Source: Marivirga arenosa (GTDB lineage Bacteria; Bacteroidota; Bacteroidia; Cytophagales; Cyclobacteriaceae). From it: a DNA stretch of 64,000 bases. Both the position numbers and the translations under genes were made by a program. The stretch spans positions 1,242,001 to 1,306,000 of the forward strand of contig NZ_CP129970.2 of assembly GCF_030503895.2 (NCBI RefSeq), in the 5' to 3' direction. The notes below the pieces were generated by a model. That model did no database searches and was not told where the DNA came from. It worked only from the letters and a program-made list of their open reading frames with translations. Positions 43,995 through 55,375 of this stretch are shown here, in pieces. Position 1 is the stretch's first letter. Each line of letters starts with the position of its first letter.

Positions 43995-45269
43995 TTAATC
44001 AATCCATTCGAAGCCAGTATATTTTTGAAGTACTTCAGGAACTTTAATCCCTTTTTCAGTTTGGTTATTCTCCAGAATAGCGGCTAAAATTCTAGGGAAA
44101 GCTAAAGCACTACCATTTAAAGTATGTAATAAATGCTTTTTCTTATCAGCATCCTTATATCTTAATTTTAGTCTGTTCGACTGATAATTTTCGAAATTAG
44201 ATACCGAACTAACTTCTAACCATTTTTCTTGAGCAGCTGACCAAACTTCCATATCATAAGTAAGTGCCGAAGTAAATCCTAAATCACCTCCACACAATCT
44301 TAAAACTCGATACGGTAGTTCTAGTTTCTTGAGTAAGCTTTGAATATACTCACTCATCTCTTCCAGTGCTTGATATGATTTATCCGGGTGTTGCACCTGA
44401 ACAATCTCTACCTTATCAAACTGATGCAATCTATTTAAACCTCTAACATGTGCGCCCCAAGAACCTGCTTCTTTTCTAAAGCAAGGAGTATAAGCCGTTA
44501 GTTTAATCGGTAAATCTTCTTCATTGATAATTTCATCTCTGAATATATTCGTAACCGGAACCTCCGCAGTAGGAATTAAATATAGATCAGTATCTTCAAT
44601 ATGATACATCTGCCCTTCCTTATCCGGTAATTGCCCCGTGCCAATACCTGACGCTTCATTTACTACAACTGGTGGTTGTATTTCCTTAAAGCCTTGTTTT
44701 TCGGCTTCATCAAGGAAGAAGTTTAACAAGGCACGCTGCATTCTAGCACCTTTTCCTTTGTAAACTGGGAATCCTGCGCCAGTGATTTTTATTCCTAAAT
44801 CAAAATCGATGATATCATAATCCTTAATTAAATCCCAATGAGGCTTTTTTCCAGCATAAAGATCAGGCTTCTCACCATGTTCCAATAAAATCTCATTATC
44901 ATCTTCTCCCTTTCCTTTCACCACTGATGGATGTGGCACATTTGGAAGCTGATATAATTTAGTGGTTAATTCCTGCTCTACAGTTTGCGCATCTTCCTGA
45001 AGGCTTTTGCTCTTTTGCTTCAACTCAGCAGTTTTCGCCTTCACTTCTTCTGCCTCTTCTTTCTTCCCTTCTTTCATTAAAAGACCAATGCTTTTTGAAA
45101 TCTGATTTGATTCAGCTAAAACAGCATCTAATTCTTGCTGAATTGATTTTCTTTTATCGTCTAATGCAATTACCTCATCAATAAGAGTTTCAGCATTATC
45201 AATATTTCTTTTAAGCAAGCCTTTTATAGCATTGGCTTTATTTTCACGCAAATTTGCTACTTGTAACAT
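43995..45269 (-). CDS. serS: seryl-tRNA synthetase
   Basis: A 424-residue class II aminoacyl-tRNA synthetase from ATG 45269 (MLQVANLRENKANAIKGL). Residues about 30-110 form the long antiparallel coiled coil that binds the tRNA-Ser variable arm. Class II motifs: GFKEIQPPVVVNEAS (motif 1), CFRKEAGSWGAHVRGLNRLHQF (motif 2, abridged to CFRKEAGSWG with RGLNRLHQF) and NGSALAFPRILAAILENNQ (motif 3). The length is normal. It is a single gene, divergent from rho. Confidence 0.98.
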   Translation of the reverse strand: MLQVANLRENKANAIKGLLKRNIDNAETLIDEVIALDDKRKSIQQELDAVLAESNQISKSIGLLMKEGKKEEAEEVKAKTAELKQKSKSLQEDAQTVEQELTTKLYQLPNVPHPSVVKGKGEDDNEILLEHGEKPDLYAGKKPHWDLIKDYDIIDFDLGIKITGAGFPVYKGKGARMQRALLNFFLDEAEKQGFKEIQPPVVVNEASGIGTGQLPDKEGQMYHIEDTDLYLIPTAEVPVTNIFRDEIINEEDLPIKLTAYTPCFRKEAGSWGAHVRGLNRLHQFDKVEIVQVQHPDKSYQALEEMSEYIQSLLKKLELPYRVLRLCGGDLGFTSALTYDMEVWSAAQEKWLEVSSVSNFENYQSNRLKLRYKDADKKKHLLHTLNGSALAFPRILAAILENNQTEKGIKVPEVLQKYTGFEWID

Positions 45270-45413
45270 CTTCAAAAATTTTTGGCAAAATAAGCTATTT
45301 TTAATGGTATTATAAATAGAAAGACCGCTTTAATGGCAAAAACTAGTTTATATTTCTCAATTTGCTTGACAATTAGAAATGCTTAGCATATCATTGTAGT
45401 ATCTAAAAACAAA

Positions 45414-45501
45414 ACGGGACTAAGTTCATAAGTCTCGATCAAAATTTTCCAAAACATTATATCAAATTTATCATACCAAGAAATCAGGTTCTCAAAGCCT
45501 G
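45414..45501 (+). other. rho leader with small hairpins
   Basis: The 251-bp leader before rho has CGGGACT/AGTCTCG arms (45414-45437, one G-T pair) and CAGG/CCTG arms (45486-45501), the latter ending 20 bases before the start codon. Rho is autoregulated in several bacteria by termination in its own leader; that this applies here is inference. Confidence 0.3.
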
Positions 45502-45520
45502 AACAAGTAAAAATCCCTTT

Positions 45521-47155
45521 ATGTATAATATTGAAGAATTAAACTTAAAGCTACTTTCTGAACTTAAAGAAATAGCCGAGAAACTGGGAGTTGCTCAGTA
45601 CAAGAAATTGCCAAAGAAAGAATTAATTTACAAAATTTTGGATCAACAAGCACTTTTACCTGAAAGTGAATTGCCAAAAAAAGAAGAAAAGAAAGCAGAA
45701 GCTAAGACGGAATCTAAAGCTGCTCCAGCTGTAAAAAAAGAAGCCAAACCAAGGGCAACAAAATCAGAAGCTAAGGCGGAAGAAAAACCTGAAGCTAAAA
45801 CTGAGAAAAAAGCCGAAGAAAAGCCTGTGACTGACAAATCTGAAGCTGAAGAAAAGCCAGAACGTAAACCTAGAACTGCTACTAAAGAAAAAAGCCCTCG
45901 CCCTGAAAGAAGCGAACGTTCTAGTGATAAAAACGACAGACCAAGCAGACCGGAAAAAGGCGGAAGAAATGACAGAAACGATCGTAATGATCGAAACGAC
46001 AGAAATGACAACCGTTCTAAAAAAGCCGACATTAAGGATTTTGATGGCATTATAGAAAATGAAGGGGTATTAGAAATGATGCAAGATGGCTATGGCTTCT
46101 TAAGATCATCAGACTATAATTACCTTGCCAGCCCAGACGATATTTATGTGTCACCATCTCAAATTAAGTTATTTGGTTTAAAAACGGGTGATACTGTAAA
46201 AGGTCAAATCAGACCTCCAAAAGAAGGAGAAAAATACTTCGCCTTACTAAGAGTTTCTTCTGTTAACGGTAAAACCACTGAAGAAATTAGAGATAGGGTT
46301 CCTTTTGAATACCTAACTCCACTTTTCCCTGAAGAGAAATTCAACTTAAGTACTAAGCCTAACAAATATTCTACTCGTATCCTTGACCTATTTGCACCAA
46401 TTGGTAAAGGTCAAAGAGGTATGATTGTAGCGCAACCAAAAACAGGTAAAACTGAATTACTAAAAGAGGTTGCAAATGCAATGGCAGAAAACCACCCTGA
46501 AGCTTACTTATTAATTTTATTAATTGATGAGCGCCCAGAAGAGGTTACTGACATGGCGCGTTCTGTAAAAGCAGAAGTTGTAAGTTCAACTTTTGATGAG
46601 CAAGCTGATCGCCATGTAAAGGTTGCCAGCATGGTATTGGAAAAAGCAAAGAGAATGGTGGAATGCGGTCATGATGTGGTGATCTTATTAGATTCTATCA
46701 CGCGTTTAGCTAGAGCTTATAATACTGTTGTTCCATCATCAGGTAAAATATTATCCGGTGGTGTGGATGCGAATGCTTTACACAAACCAAAAAGATTCTT
46801 TGGTGCTGCTCGTAACTTAGAAAATGGTGGTTCATTAACCATTTTAGCGACAGCATTAATTGAAACTGGTTCCAAAATGGATGAGGTGATCTTTGAAGAA
46901 TTCAAAGGTACTGGTAATATGGAATTAGTATTAGATAGAAAATTAGCTAACAAGCGAATTTATCCTGCTATTGATGTTCCTGCTTCTGGTACAAGAAGAG
47001 AAGATCTATTGATGAGCAAAGAAGAATTGCAAAGAGTATGGATATTACGTAAATTCATGGCAGACATGAACTCAGGTGAAGCAATGGAACTTTTATTAAC
47101 GAAAATGAAAGGTACTGTTGATAATAATGAGTTCTTGATTTCCATGAATGGATAA
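45521..47155 (+). CDS. rho: transcription termination factor Rho with long disordered insertion
   Basis: A 544-residue Rho hexamer subunit. Residues 1-48 form the N-terminal helical domain ([18 protein letters not shown]). Residues about 50-180 are a Lys/Glu/Ala-rich, then Arg/Asp/Asn-rich insertion with five RND triplets encoded at 45965-46009. The primary RNA-binding cold-shock domain follows ([39 protein letters not shown]). The motor domain has [20 protein letters not shown] (Walker A), [17 protein letters not shown] (Walker B and Q-loop region) and [20 protein letters not shown]. The insertion is typical of Bacteroidota Rho. The corA gene overlaps its last 8 bases. Confidence 0.98.
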   Translation: MYNIEELNLKLLSELKEIAEKLGVAQYKKLPKKELIYKILDQQALLPESELPKKEEKKAEAKTESKAAPAVKKEAKPRATKSEAKAEEKPEAKTEKKAEEKPVTDKSEAEEKPERKPRTATKEKSPRPERSERSSDKNDRPSRPEKGGRNDRNDRNDRNDRNDNRSKKADIKDFDGIIENEGVLEMMQDGYGFLRSSDYNYLASPDDIYVSPSQIKLFGLKTGDTVKGQIRPPKEGEKYFALLRVSSVNGKTTEEIRDRVPFEYLTPLFPEEKFNLSTKPNKYSTRILDLFAPIGKGQRGMIVAQPKTGKTELLKEVANAMAENHPEAYLLILLIDERPEEVTDMARSVKAEVVSSTFDEQADRHVKVASMVLEKAKRMVECGHDVVILLDSITRLARAYNTVVPSSGKILSGGVDANALHKPKRFFGAARNLENGGSLTILATALIETGSKMDEVIFEEFKGTGNMELVLDRKLANKRIYPAIDVPASGTRREDLLMSKEELQRVWILRKFMADMNSGEAMELLLTKMKGTVDNNEFLISMNG

Positions 47156-48290
47156 GATAGCAAAGAAAATAATAAACTTACCTAAGCGGCTTCTTGTTGA
47201 GGAGCCGCTTAATTTATATTCCGGCCTTCGTGGAATGTTCCACGGAAGTTCAAAAATTGCCGGTTTACCCCCCGGAAGTGCTGTATATACAGGAACTAGG
47301 AAAGACACCCCATTCAACATTGACCTGTTCACCTACAACGAAAAACATCTCGAAGAGAGAACAAATCTTAGCCTTGAAGAGGCTATCAATATGCCTAAAG
47401 ATGGAAATTTTCATTGGTTAAATATTGAAGGTCTACATCATGTAGATAATATAAGGTCTATTTGTGAAGCTTTAGGAATCCATCCACTAACCATGGAAGA
47501 TATTTTATCTGTAGGACAAAGACCGCAGATTGATGATACCGAAAATTATCTTTTCATTGCCTTGAAAATGCTCCAGTTCGATGAGGAGAAAAACAAAACT
47601 ATCAATGAGCAAGTCAGCTTTGTTCTAACCGATAATCTGTTAATTACTTTTCAAGAAAGAAAAGGAGATACTTTTGAAGCAGTTCGTAATAGACTGAGGG
47701 CAGGTAAAGGTAGAATCAGAAAAGAAGGTCTTGACTATTTGCTATATGCGCTCGTAGATACAGTCGTTGACCATTATTTTATAGTACTAGAGAAATTCGG
47801 AGATATACTGGAAGAAATTGAAGAACGCATCATGTTTTCAGGTCAAAAGAAAGATTTTGATTTGCTCTACACCTTGAAGCGTGAACTTATCCATATTAGG
47901 CGGTCTGTTTGGCCTCTTCGTGAGGTTATCAGTAAACTTGAAAGAGATGAAATAAAACTAATTCGTAAGCAAACACGCTTTTATATTCGTGATGTTTATG
48001 ATCATACCATTCAAGCAATTGATTCTGTAGAAACCTATCGAGATTTTATCTCGAGTTTGGGTGATTTATACCAATCCGTGATTAGCAATAAACTAAATCA
48101 GGTAATGAAAACCCTCACAATATTTTCTGTTATTTTCATACCCATGACTTTTATTGCGGGTGTTTATGGAATCAATTTTGAAAATGTTCCAGAATTTGGA
48201 TGGGAATACGGTTATGCTTATTTCTGGTCACTAATTACTGGAATTGCTATCCTTACCTTAGCTGTTTTCAAATTCAAAAAATGGATTTAA
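47148..48290 (+). CDS. corA: CorA-family Mg2+ channel with GIN motif
   Basis: A 380-residue CorA-type divalent-cation channel. The soluble domain covers about 1-315 ([18 protein letters not shown] and [19 protein letters not shown] are typical), followed by two membrane helices (about 325-345 and 355-375). The selectivity-loop motif between them is [10 protein letters not shown], so GIN replaces the canonical GMN. The ORF starts inside the end of rho, overlapping 8 bases in another frame, so translation is likely coupled. It forms pentamers in the family. The neighbouring RsmI-like gene starts 36 bp after its stop. Confidence 0.92.
   Translation: MDKIAKKIINLPKRLLVEEPLNLYSGLRGMFHGSSKIAGLPPGSAVYTGTRKDTPFNIDLFTYNEKHLEERTNLSLEEAINMPKDGNFHWLNIEGLHHVDNIRSICEALGIHPLTMEDILSVGQRPQIDDTENYLFIALKMLQFDEEKNKTINEQVSFVLTDNLLITFQERKGDTFEAVRNRLRAGKGRIRKEGLDYLLYALVDTVVDHYFIVLEKFGDILEEIEERIMFSGQKKDFDLLYTLKRELIHIRRSVWPLREVISKLERDEIKLIRKQTRFYIRDVYDHTIQAIDSVETYRDFISSLGDLYQSVISNKLNQVMKTLTIFSVIFIPMTFIAGVYGINFENVPEFGWEYGYAYFWSLITGIAILTLAVFKFKKWI
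47183..47211 (+). other. GC-rich hairpin inside the 5' end of corA
   Basis: TAAGCGGCT (47183-47191) pairs with AGCCGCTTA (47203-47211), 9 bp, loop 11. It lies 28 bp past the rho stop and about 35 bp into corA. It could attenuate rho readthrough or corA translation. No T-run follows. Confidence 0.4.
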
Positions 48291-48326
48291 TATCCTAATC
48301 GCTTCAATTATATAACGTATTAAAGT

Positions 48327-49037
48327 ATGGAAAAAGGAGTACTTTATTTGATACCGACAGTTATTGCTCCACAGACTGAATCAAAAGCATTACCGCCTGA
48401 TTTAATAAAGCTTTGTAGTCAATTAGATTATTATTTAGTGGAGAATATCCGTACTGCCAGAAGGTGTTTAAGTGCCATGAATATTGACAAAGCTATTCAG
48501 GAAATCACTTTTCACGAGCTTAGCAAGAATACGGAAGATGTTGATATTCCTAAATTAATGGCGCCTATACTCGAAGGGAAATCAATTGGAATCATGTCAG
48601 AAGCAGGTTGCCCAGGAATAGCAGATCCAGGTGCAAGAGCAGTAGCCTATGCGCATGAAAACGATATAAAGGTAGAACCTTGGGTTGGCCCATCTTCAAT
48701 ATTTTTAGCTTTAATGGGATCAGGCTTTAGTGGGCAATCATTTGCTTTTTCCGGTTATTTACCCATCGAAAAGAAAGCAAAAACACAAGCCATAAGAACG
48801 CTTGAGCAAGCCGTTTTCAAAACAGGGCAAACTCAAATATTTATGGAAACACCTTACCGTAATAATCAGTTAATAGCGGATATTACAAAAACTTGTGCCC
48901 CGCAACTTAAATTATGTATTGCTAAAAACATTAATGGGGAAGATGAGATGATTAAGACGGATACTGTTCAAAACTGGAAAAAGAATAAACCCGAACTACA
49001 TAAAGTTCCGTGTATCTTTCTTTTTGGTAGGGATTGA
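48327..49037 (+). CDS. RsmI-like tetrapyrrole-methylase family protein
   Basis: A 236-residue SAM-dependent methyltransferase of the tetrapyrrole-methylase fold (COG0313). It opens with GVLYLIPTVIAPQTESKALP, has YYLVENIRTARRCLS and IGIMSEAGCPGIADPGARAV (the G-C-P-G-I/x-A-D-P-G motif), VEPWVGPSSIFLALMGSGFS and FMETPYRNNQLI. True RsmI methylates 2'-O of C1402 in 16S rRNA. This protein is shorter and more diverged at the N-terminus than E. coli RsmI, so it could be an RsmI or a paralogue specific to Bacteroidota. Start is ATG 48327. Confidence 0.85.
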   Translation: MEKGVLYLIPTVIAPQTESKALPPDLIKLCSQLDYYLVENIRTARRCLSAMNIDKAIQEITFHELSKNTEDVDIPKLMAPILEGKSIGIMSEAGCPGIADPGARAVAYAHENDIKVEPWVGPSSIFLALMGSGFSGQSFAFSGYLPIEKKAKTQAIRTLEQAVFKTGQTQIFMETPYRNNQLIADITKTCAPQLKLCIAKNINGEDEMIKTDTVQNWKKNKPELHKVPCIFLFGRD

Positions 49038-49089
49038 CAACTTACCGACATTAATCAACAATTAATTAAAATAATTATAAATAGTCTGT

Positions 49090-49097
49090 TAAATTTG
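49090..49097 (+). promoter_or_regulatory. candidate -7 box for metK
   Basis: TAAATTTG is an exact TAnnTTTG match, 22 bases before the metK ATG at 49120; no TTG lies at the expected distance upstream. Confidence 0.5.
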
Positions 49098-49119
49098 CGG
49101 CTCGAAAATTAAAAACATT

Positions 49120-50376
49120 ATGCCTTATTTATTTACCTCCGAATCAGTATCAGAAGGACATCCAGATAAAGTAGCAGATCAAATATCTGATGCCTTATTA
49201 GATAATTTCTTAGCTTTTGATCCAGACTCTAAAGTAGCTTGCGAAACATTAGTTACTACTGGCCTAACTGTTTTAAGCGGTGAGGTTAAAAGTAACTCCT
49301 ATGTTGATGTTCAGCAAGTAGCAAGAAATGTGATCAACAAAATTGGCTATACCAAAGGAGAATATATGTTTGATGGCAATTCTTGTGGTGTGATTTCAAC
49401 TATCCATGAGCAATCACAGGACATTAATCAAGGAGTTGATAGAGGTAATCCTGAAGAACAAGGAGCAGGAGATCAGGGTATGATGTTCGGATATGCCTCC
49501 AAAGAAACTGAAAACTATATGCCCTTAGCATTAGATCTTTCTCATAAGATTTTGATGGAATTGGCGAACCTCAGAAGAGAGAATAACGAAATTCAATATT
49601 TAAGACCTGATTCAAAATCACAGGTTACAATTGAATATTCTGATGACAATATGCCTCAAAGAATAGATACAATAGTTGTATCTACTCAGCATGATGCTTT
49701 TGATCAGGATGATGCTAAAATGCTAGCTAAAATCAAGAGTGATATCATCAATACTTTAATCCCTAGGGTTAAGGCTCAGCTTAAACCAGAATTACAAAAG
49801 TTATTTAATGATGATATCAAATATCATATTAATCCAACTGGAAAATTTGTAATAGGTGGACCACATGGTGATGCTGGTCTAACAGGTAGAAAAATCATTG
49901 TAGATACTTACGGTGGAAAAGGTGCACATGGCGGTGGTGCTTTTTCAGGGAAGGATCCTTCAAAAGTAGATAGGTCAGCTGCCTATGCTACAAGACATAT
50001 CGCTAAAAATTTGGTGGCTGCCGGAGTTGCAGATGAAATATTAGTTCAGGTTTCATACGCCATTGGTGTAGTAGAACCTATGGGTATTTACATCAGTACT
50101 TATGGCAGTGCTAATGTTGATATGACAGATGGTGAAATTGCTAAAAAAGTATCAGAAATTTTTGATATGCGTCCATATGCTATCGAAACCCGATTAAAAC
50201 TTAGAAACCCAATGTACAGCGAGTCAGCTGCTTATGGCCATATGGGAAGAGAGCCTCGAACAATACAGAAAACTTTCACCGCAAGCAATGGAGAAGTTTT
50301 TTCGAAAGAGGTAGAACTATTTACATGGGAAAAATTGGATTACGTTGACAAAGTAAAAGCAGCTTTTGGCCTGTAA
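49120..50376 (+). CDS. metK: S-adenosylmethionine synthetase
   Basis: A 418-residue MetK making SAM from ATP and methionine. Motifs: [20 protein letters not shown] at the N-terminus, [16 protein letters not shown] (methionine-loop region), [20 protein letters not shown] with the phosphate-binding loop, [17 protein letters not shown] and [20 protein letters not shown]. Full length. No SAM riboswitch fits in the 82-bp leader, which has a -7 box instead. A 177-bp gap leads to atpD. Confidence 0.98.
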   Translation: MPYLFTSESVSEGHPDKVADQISDALLDNFLAFDPDSKVACETLVTTGLTVLSGEVKSNSYVDVQQVARNVINKIGYTKGEYMFDGNSCGVISTIHEQSQDINQGVDRGNPEEQGAGDQGMMFGYASKETENYMPLALDLSHKILMELANLRRENNEIQYLRPDSKSQVTIEYSDDNMPQRIDTIVVSTQHDAFDQDDAKMLAKIKSDIINTLIPRVKAQLKPELQKLFNDDIKYHINPTGKFVIGGPHGDAGLTGRKIIVDTYGGKGAHGGGAFSGKDPSKVDRSAAYATRHIAKNLVAAGVADEILVQVSYAIGVVEPMGIYISTYGSANVDMTDGEIAKKVSEIFDMRPYAIETRLKLRNPMYSESAAYGHMGREPRTIQKTFTASNGEVFSKEVELFTWEKLDYVDKVKAAFGL

Positions 50377-50474
50377 ATTTCACAGTTAAAATTTAAAAAG
50401 CTTAAGGCTATTAATTTTTACTAAGCGATTAAGATTAAAATTCTTACGAGTTGATAAGCGAAAGCTAAAAATGC

Positions 50475-50505
50475 TTTGTTATAATTGAATTAAACCTTAG
50501 CTTTG
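50475..50505 (+). promoter_or_regulatory. promoter of atpDC
   Basis: TTTG (50475-50478) and TAGCTTTG (50498-50505) are separated by 19 bases, a near-ideal match to the Bacteroidota housekeeping promoter TTTG-N19-TAnnTTTG, 48 bases before the atpD ATG. Confidence 0.75.
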
Positions 50506-50550
50506 CACCCTGAAAGAATAAGAGCAACTTTATTTTATTATAATTATTAA

Positions 50551-52062
<1,512 letters not shown>

Positions 52063-52072
52063 AATTAAAATT

Positions 52073-52321
52073 ATGCTTTTAGAAATCATTACACCGGAAA
52101 AAAACGTATTTAAAGGAAATGTAGATTCTGCTACTTTTCCGGGAAGCAATGGTTCTTTTCAGGTTCTGAATAATCACGCACCATTAATCAGTTCTTTGGA
52201 CAAAGGAGACTTAAAGTACTCTGATGGAAAGAACGATACAACTATTGTAGTTGAAGGAGGTGTAGTTGAAGTATTAAATAACAACATTACTGTTCTAGCT
52301 GAAAAGGTTATTGAAGAATAG
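52073..52321 (+). CDS. atpC: F1F0-ATP synthase subunit epsilon, short form
   Basis: An 82-residue epsilon subunit: LLEIITPEKNVFKGNVDSAT, then FPGSNGSFQVLNNHAPLISS and VVEGGVVEVLNNNITVLAEK, that is, the N-terminal beta-sandwich only. The two C-terminal inhibitory helices found in longer epsilon subunits (about 135 residues in E. coli) are absent. This short form is common in Bacteroidota. It follows atpD by 10 bp and is followed by a strong terminator. Confidence 0.96.
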   Translation: MLLEIITPEKNVFKGNVDSATFPGSNGSFQVLNNHAPLISSLDKGDLKYSDGKNDTTIVVEGGVVEVLNNNITVLAEKVIEE

Positions 52322-52346
52322 TTTAGTTAAATATTTATAAAATGAT

Positions 52347-52379
52347 AAGCCGACTCGTACAATATGAGTCGGCTTTTTT
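52347..52379 (+). terminator. Rho-independent terminator of atpDC
   Basis: AAGCCGACTC (52347-52356) pairs perfectly with GAGTCGGCTT (52366-52375), loop nine bases, followed by T6, 25 bp after the atpC stop. Confidence 0.95.
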
Positions 52380-52462
52380 CTTTTCAATAGTATATCATAT
52401 CTTTTCCTAGATTCTAATAAAGAGCATTATTCTCTTAAATTGCATTTAAATATAAAGTATTA

Positions 52463-54289
52463 ATGAAAACATATTTTAGGATACTTGCTTATGCCAAGCC
52501 TCTAGGCTGGCTAGCTCCTCAATATTTCATATATGCAGTACTTCAGGCTGCCTTTAGTGTTATCACTTTAGGGATATTAGCTCCAGTTTTAAACGTATTA
52601 TTCGAGGTTGAAGAGGCAAAAAATATACCTGAAAGCATTCCTGATTTCAGTTTAAGCATTGATTATCTGAAAAATGCTTTCGACTATTACTTTCTTTCCA
52701 TTATGCAAGAAGACAAATTTGAGGCCTTGCAATTTGTTTGTGTGATCCTGATAATTTGTATTCTATTAGCCAATATTTTCAAATACCTTTTAGCTGTTAT
52801 ATCTGCCATTGTTAGAGCAAATGCAATTTCAAACCTTAGGAACGCTCTATATAACCGGCTAGTTAATATGCACATTGGTTATTATACAGAAGAGCGTAAA
52901 GGAAACATCATGTCTAAAGTAATGGCTGATGTGCAGGAAGTAGAACAAACAGTTGTAAATAGCTTAAAGGTTATTATCAAAGAGCCTTTCTTATTGATTG
53001 GTTATTTTGTTGCGCTGTTCTTTATCTCAGCAAGGCTTACATTAATCTCTATTATAATTTTACCAATTTCAGGCTTTATTATTTCCTACATAGCAATTTC
53101 ATTAAAAAAGAAAGCCCGAAAAAGTCAGGAATCAATAGGGAAGATCTCTGAAATATTAGAAGAAACATTAAGTGGGATGAGAATCATCAAAGCATTCAAT
53201 GCTATTACATTCTCAAAAAACAGATTCCAAAAAGAAGTTAAAAATTATGCTCACTATAATGTAAGCATGCAAAAACGTCAATCTCTTGCTGGCCCCATTT
53301 CAGAATTCTTAGGAGTATTTGTTGTGGTTGGCGTTTTGCTTATCGGTGGCTCTATGATTTTAGATGGAAATTCAGAATTGAGCGCTAGTAGCTTCATTAC
53401 ATTTATTGCGATTTATTCACAATTACTGGTACCTGCAAAACAAATATCAACTGCTTTTAGCAATGTTCAAAGAGGATTAGCTTCAGCAGAAAGAATATTT
53501 GGAATTATTGATTTAGAGCCTGCTATTAAAGATAAGCCTTCAGCGAAGAACTTAACTGAATTTAAAAAAGAGATAAAAATCAATAATGTCTCATTTGCAT
53601 ATGGCGAAGAACCCGTATTGAAGAATATAAATATTACTATTGAAAAAGGTCAAACCATTGCATTGGTTGGTCCTTCAGGTGGTGGTAAATCTACATTAGC
53701 TGATTTAATTCCAAGGTTTTACGACCCTAATTCTGGAGAAGTTCAAATCGATGGTCAACCTTTACAAAATTTTACTGTGGAATCCATCAGATCAAAAATG
53801 GGAGTTGTAAGTCAGGAATCCATTTTATTTAATGATAGCATCTTTAATAATATTGCTTTCGGGAAACCTGAATGCACACTTGAAGAGGTAATTCAAGCAG
53901 CAAAAGTAGCTAATGCCCATGATTTTATCAGTCAAATGGATGGTGGCTACCAGGCCATGATTGGAGAGAGGGGCACAAAACTTTCAGGGGGACAAAGACA
54001 AAGAATTAGTATTGCGAGGGCCATATTAAAGAATCCTGACATTTTAATATTGGATGAAGCTACTTCAGCCTTGGATTCTGAATCTGAAAAATTAGTACAA
54101 GATGCCTTAACTAATTTAATGAAAAACAGAACCTCAATTGTTATTGCCCATAGGCTTAGTACTATTCAGGAGGCTGACCAGATTTACGTAATGCAAGAAG
54201 GTGAGATCATTGAAAAAGGTAAGCACGATGATTTATTAAAGAAGAATGGGGTTTATAAAAAGCTAATTGAAATACAGTCAGTTTCTTAG
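52463..54289 (+). CDS. MsbA-like ABC exporter (fused permease-ATPase)
   Basis: A 608-residue half-transporter: six membrane helices over about 15-330 (LGWLAPQYFIYAVLQAAFSV, LLIGYFVALFFISARLTLIS) and a nucleotide-binding domain (about 355-600). ATPase motifs: IALVGPSGGGKSTLADLIPR (Walker A), GVVSQESILFNDSIFNNIAF (Q-loop), TKLSGGQRQRISIARAIL (signature) and DILILDEATSALDSESEKLV (Walker B). MsbA-type exporters flip lipid A-core or other lipids; this assignment is by architecture and the nearby gmhA (heptose synthesis), which is suggestive only. It is a single gene ended by no clear terminator. Confidence 0.92.
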   Translation: MKTYFRILAYAKPLGWLAPQYFIYAVLQAAFSVITLGILAPVLNVLFEVEEAKNIPESIPDFSLSIDYLKNAFDYYFLSIMQEDKFEALQFVCVILIICILLANIFKYLLAVISAIVRANAISNLRNALYNRLVNMHIGYYTEERKGNIMSKVMADVQEVEQTVVNSLKVIIKEPFLLIGYFVALFFISARLTLISIIILPISGFIISYIAISLKKKARKSQESIGKISEILEETLSGMRIIKAFNAITFSKNRFQKEVKNYAHYNVSMQKRQSLAGPISEFLGVFVVVGVLLIGGSMILDGNSELSASSFITFIAIYSQLLVPAKQISTAFSNVQRGLASAERIFGIIDLEPAIKDKPSAKNLTEFKKEIKINNVSFAYGEEPVLKNINITIEKGQTIALVGPSGGGKSTLADLIPRFYDPNSGEVQIDGQPLQNFTVESIRSKMGVVSQESILFNDSIFNNIAFGKPECTLEEVIQAAKVANAHDFISQMDGGYQAMIGERGTKLSGGQRQRISIARAILKNPDILILDEATSALDSESEKLVQDALTNLMKNRTSIVIAHRLSTIQEADQIYVMQEGEIIEKGKHDDLLKKNGVYKKLIEIQSVS

Positions 54290-54349
54290 CCTAGTATCTT
54301 TAAAAAAGGCTTTAGCAGATGTATATACTGCTAGTTATTAAATAATTTC

Positions 54350-54357
54350 TATATTTG
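54350..54357 (+). promoter_or_regulatory. candidate -7 box for the small membrane-protein gene
   Basis: TATATTTG is an exact TAnnTTTG match; it ends 36 bases before ATG 54394 and overlaps a TTG (54355) that would otherwise open an in-frame extension, which rules that start out. Confidence 0.5.
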
Positions 54358-54393
54358 TTTATATTCATAAGTAAAACAGACAACACCACTTTT

Positions 54394-54786
54394 ATGAAGA
54401 CTTTTAAAACTGTACTATTTGTGGCTCTATTAATTTTTCACATTGCCACAGTTGTTATTATTTCAATAGGTAAAAATGATTTGAACTTCCTTTTTGATTT
54501 ATTCAAACAAATGGATTTGGTACAGTATAGCTCTATCGGTGGCCTTATTTTGTTTTTAATAGTTATTTTCCTTTTCCAGCAACAAGAAAAATCTAAAGCT
54601 AAACTGATTGAAAATCATGAAAATGAAATCAATCAAATTAAAGCTAAACTTTATGATAAAAGAGAATCTGAAGTCAAAAGTGCTTCAACTTCTACAACTG
54701 AAGATGTTGAAAAAGCAAAAGATAATAAAAAGGAAGACTCAGATTCAGACTCAACCAAAACTGATGATTTAAATTCCCAATCATAA
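54394..54786 (+). CDS. small two-helix membrane protein with coiled coil and charged tail
   Basis: A 130-residue protein from ATG 54394 (MKTFKTVLFVALLIFHIATV). Two membrane helices (about 4-25 and 45-65, IGGLILFLIVIFLFQQQEKS) are followed by a short coiled coil (LIENHENEINQIKAKLYDKR) and a Lys/Glu/Asp/Ser-rich tail. The layout recalls LapA-like (DUF1049) proteins, but the sequence is not clearly one. It sits 8 bp before gmhA, so the two are likely co-transcribed with comM and the next gene. Confidence 0.6.
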   Translation: MKTFKTVLFVALLIFHIATVVIISIGKNDLNFLFDLFKQMDLVQYSSIGGLILFLIVIFLFQQQEKSKAKLIENHENEINQIKAKLYDKRESEVKSASTSTTEDVEKAKDNKKEDSDSDSTKTDDLNSQS

Positions 54787-54793
54787 TTAATGA

Positions 54794-55375
54794 ATGATTA
54801 ATCTGATTAAAGACGAATTGAATTCAGCTCAAGAAACGCTGAATAACTTTTTAACCCAAGCTGATCAATTAGCCAATATTGAAGCTGCTGTTGAACTCAT
54901 TACCAATTCACTTCAGCAAGACGGAAAAGTAATGAGTTGTGGTAATGGAGGTTCTCATTGTGATGCCATGCATTTTGCAGAAGAATTAAGTGGTAAGTTC
55001 AGAGAAAACAGACCCGCTATTGCTGCCATGTCATTATCAGACATTAGCCATACCACATGTGTGGGTAATGATTATGGCTTTGAGTTTATATTTAGCAGAT
55101 CAATTGAGGCCCTAGGAAGAAAAGAAGATATTTTATTAGCCATCAGTACAAGTGGAAATTCAAAAAACATTTTAGAAGCTTGTAAAGCTGCAAAAGCCAA
55201 AGGCATGAAAATTATTGGCCTCACAGGTAAAGATGGTGGAAATTTAGCATCTGAATGTGATGTTGAAATTAGAGTTCCGCACCATGGATATGCAGACAGA
55301 ATACAAGAAATGCATATCAAGATCATCCATATCATGATATTACTAATCGAAAAAAGATTAGGTTATGCTAGCTAA
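54794..55375 (+). CDS. gmhA: phosphoheptose isomerase
   Basis: A 193-residue SIS-domain isomerase converting sedoheptulose 7-phosphate to glycero-manno-heptose 7-phosphate, the first step towards LPS heptose. Clear GmhA features are [92 protein letters not shown] and [20 protein letters not shown], close to the E. coli enzyme. Its last 11 bases overlap the comM start. The other heptose genes are not visible in this window. Confidence 0.96.
   Translation: MINLIKDELNSAQETLNNFLTQADQLANIEAAVELITNSLQQDGKVMSCGNGGSHCDAMHFAEELSGKFRENRPAIAAMSLSDISHTTCVGNDYGFEFIFSRSIEALGRKEDILLAISTSGNSKNILEACKAAKAKGMKIIGLTGKDGGNLASECDVEIRVPHHGYADRIQEMHIKIIHIMILLIEKRLGYAS

Noticed and set aside
43995-45275. serS start at 45275
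   Set aside because: The first codon would be TTG; ATG 45269 matches the family N-terminus (MLQVANLREN).
45643-46050. 135-codon open frame antisense to rho
   Set aside because: It mirrors the K/E-rich insertion of Rho (giving Ser/Phe/Leu repeats) and is a by-product of biased composition.
49038-49119. SAM riboswitch in front of metK
   Set aside because: Only 82 bases separate the genes, with a -7 box close to the ATG and no extended helices; I see no SAM-type aptamer.
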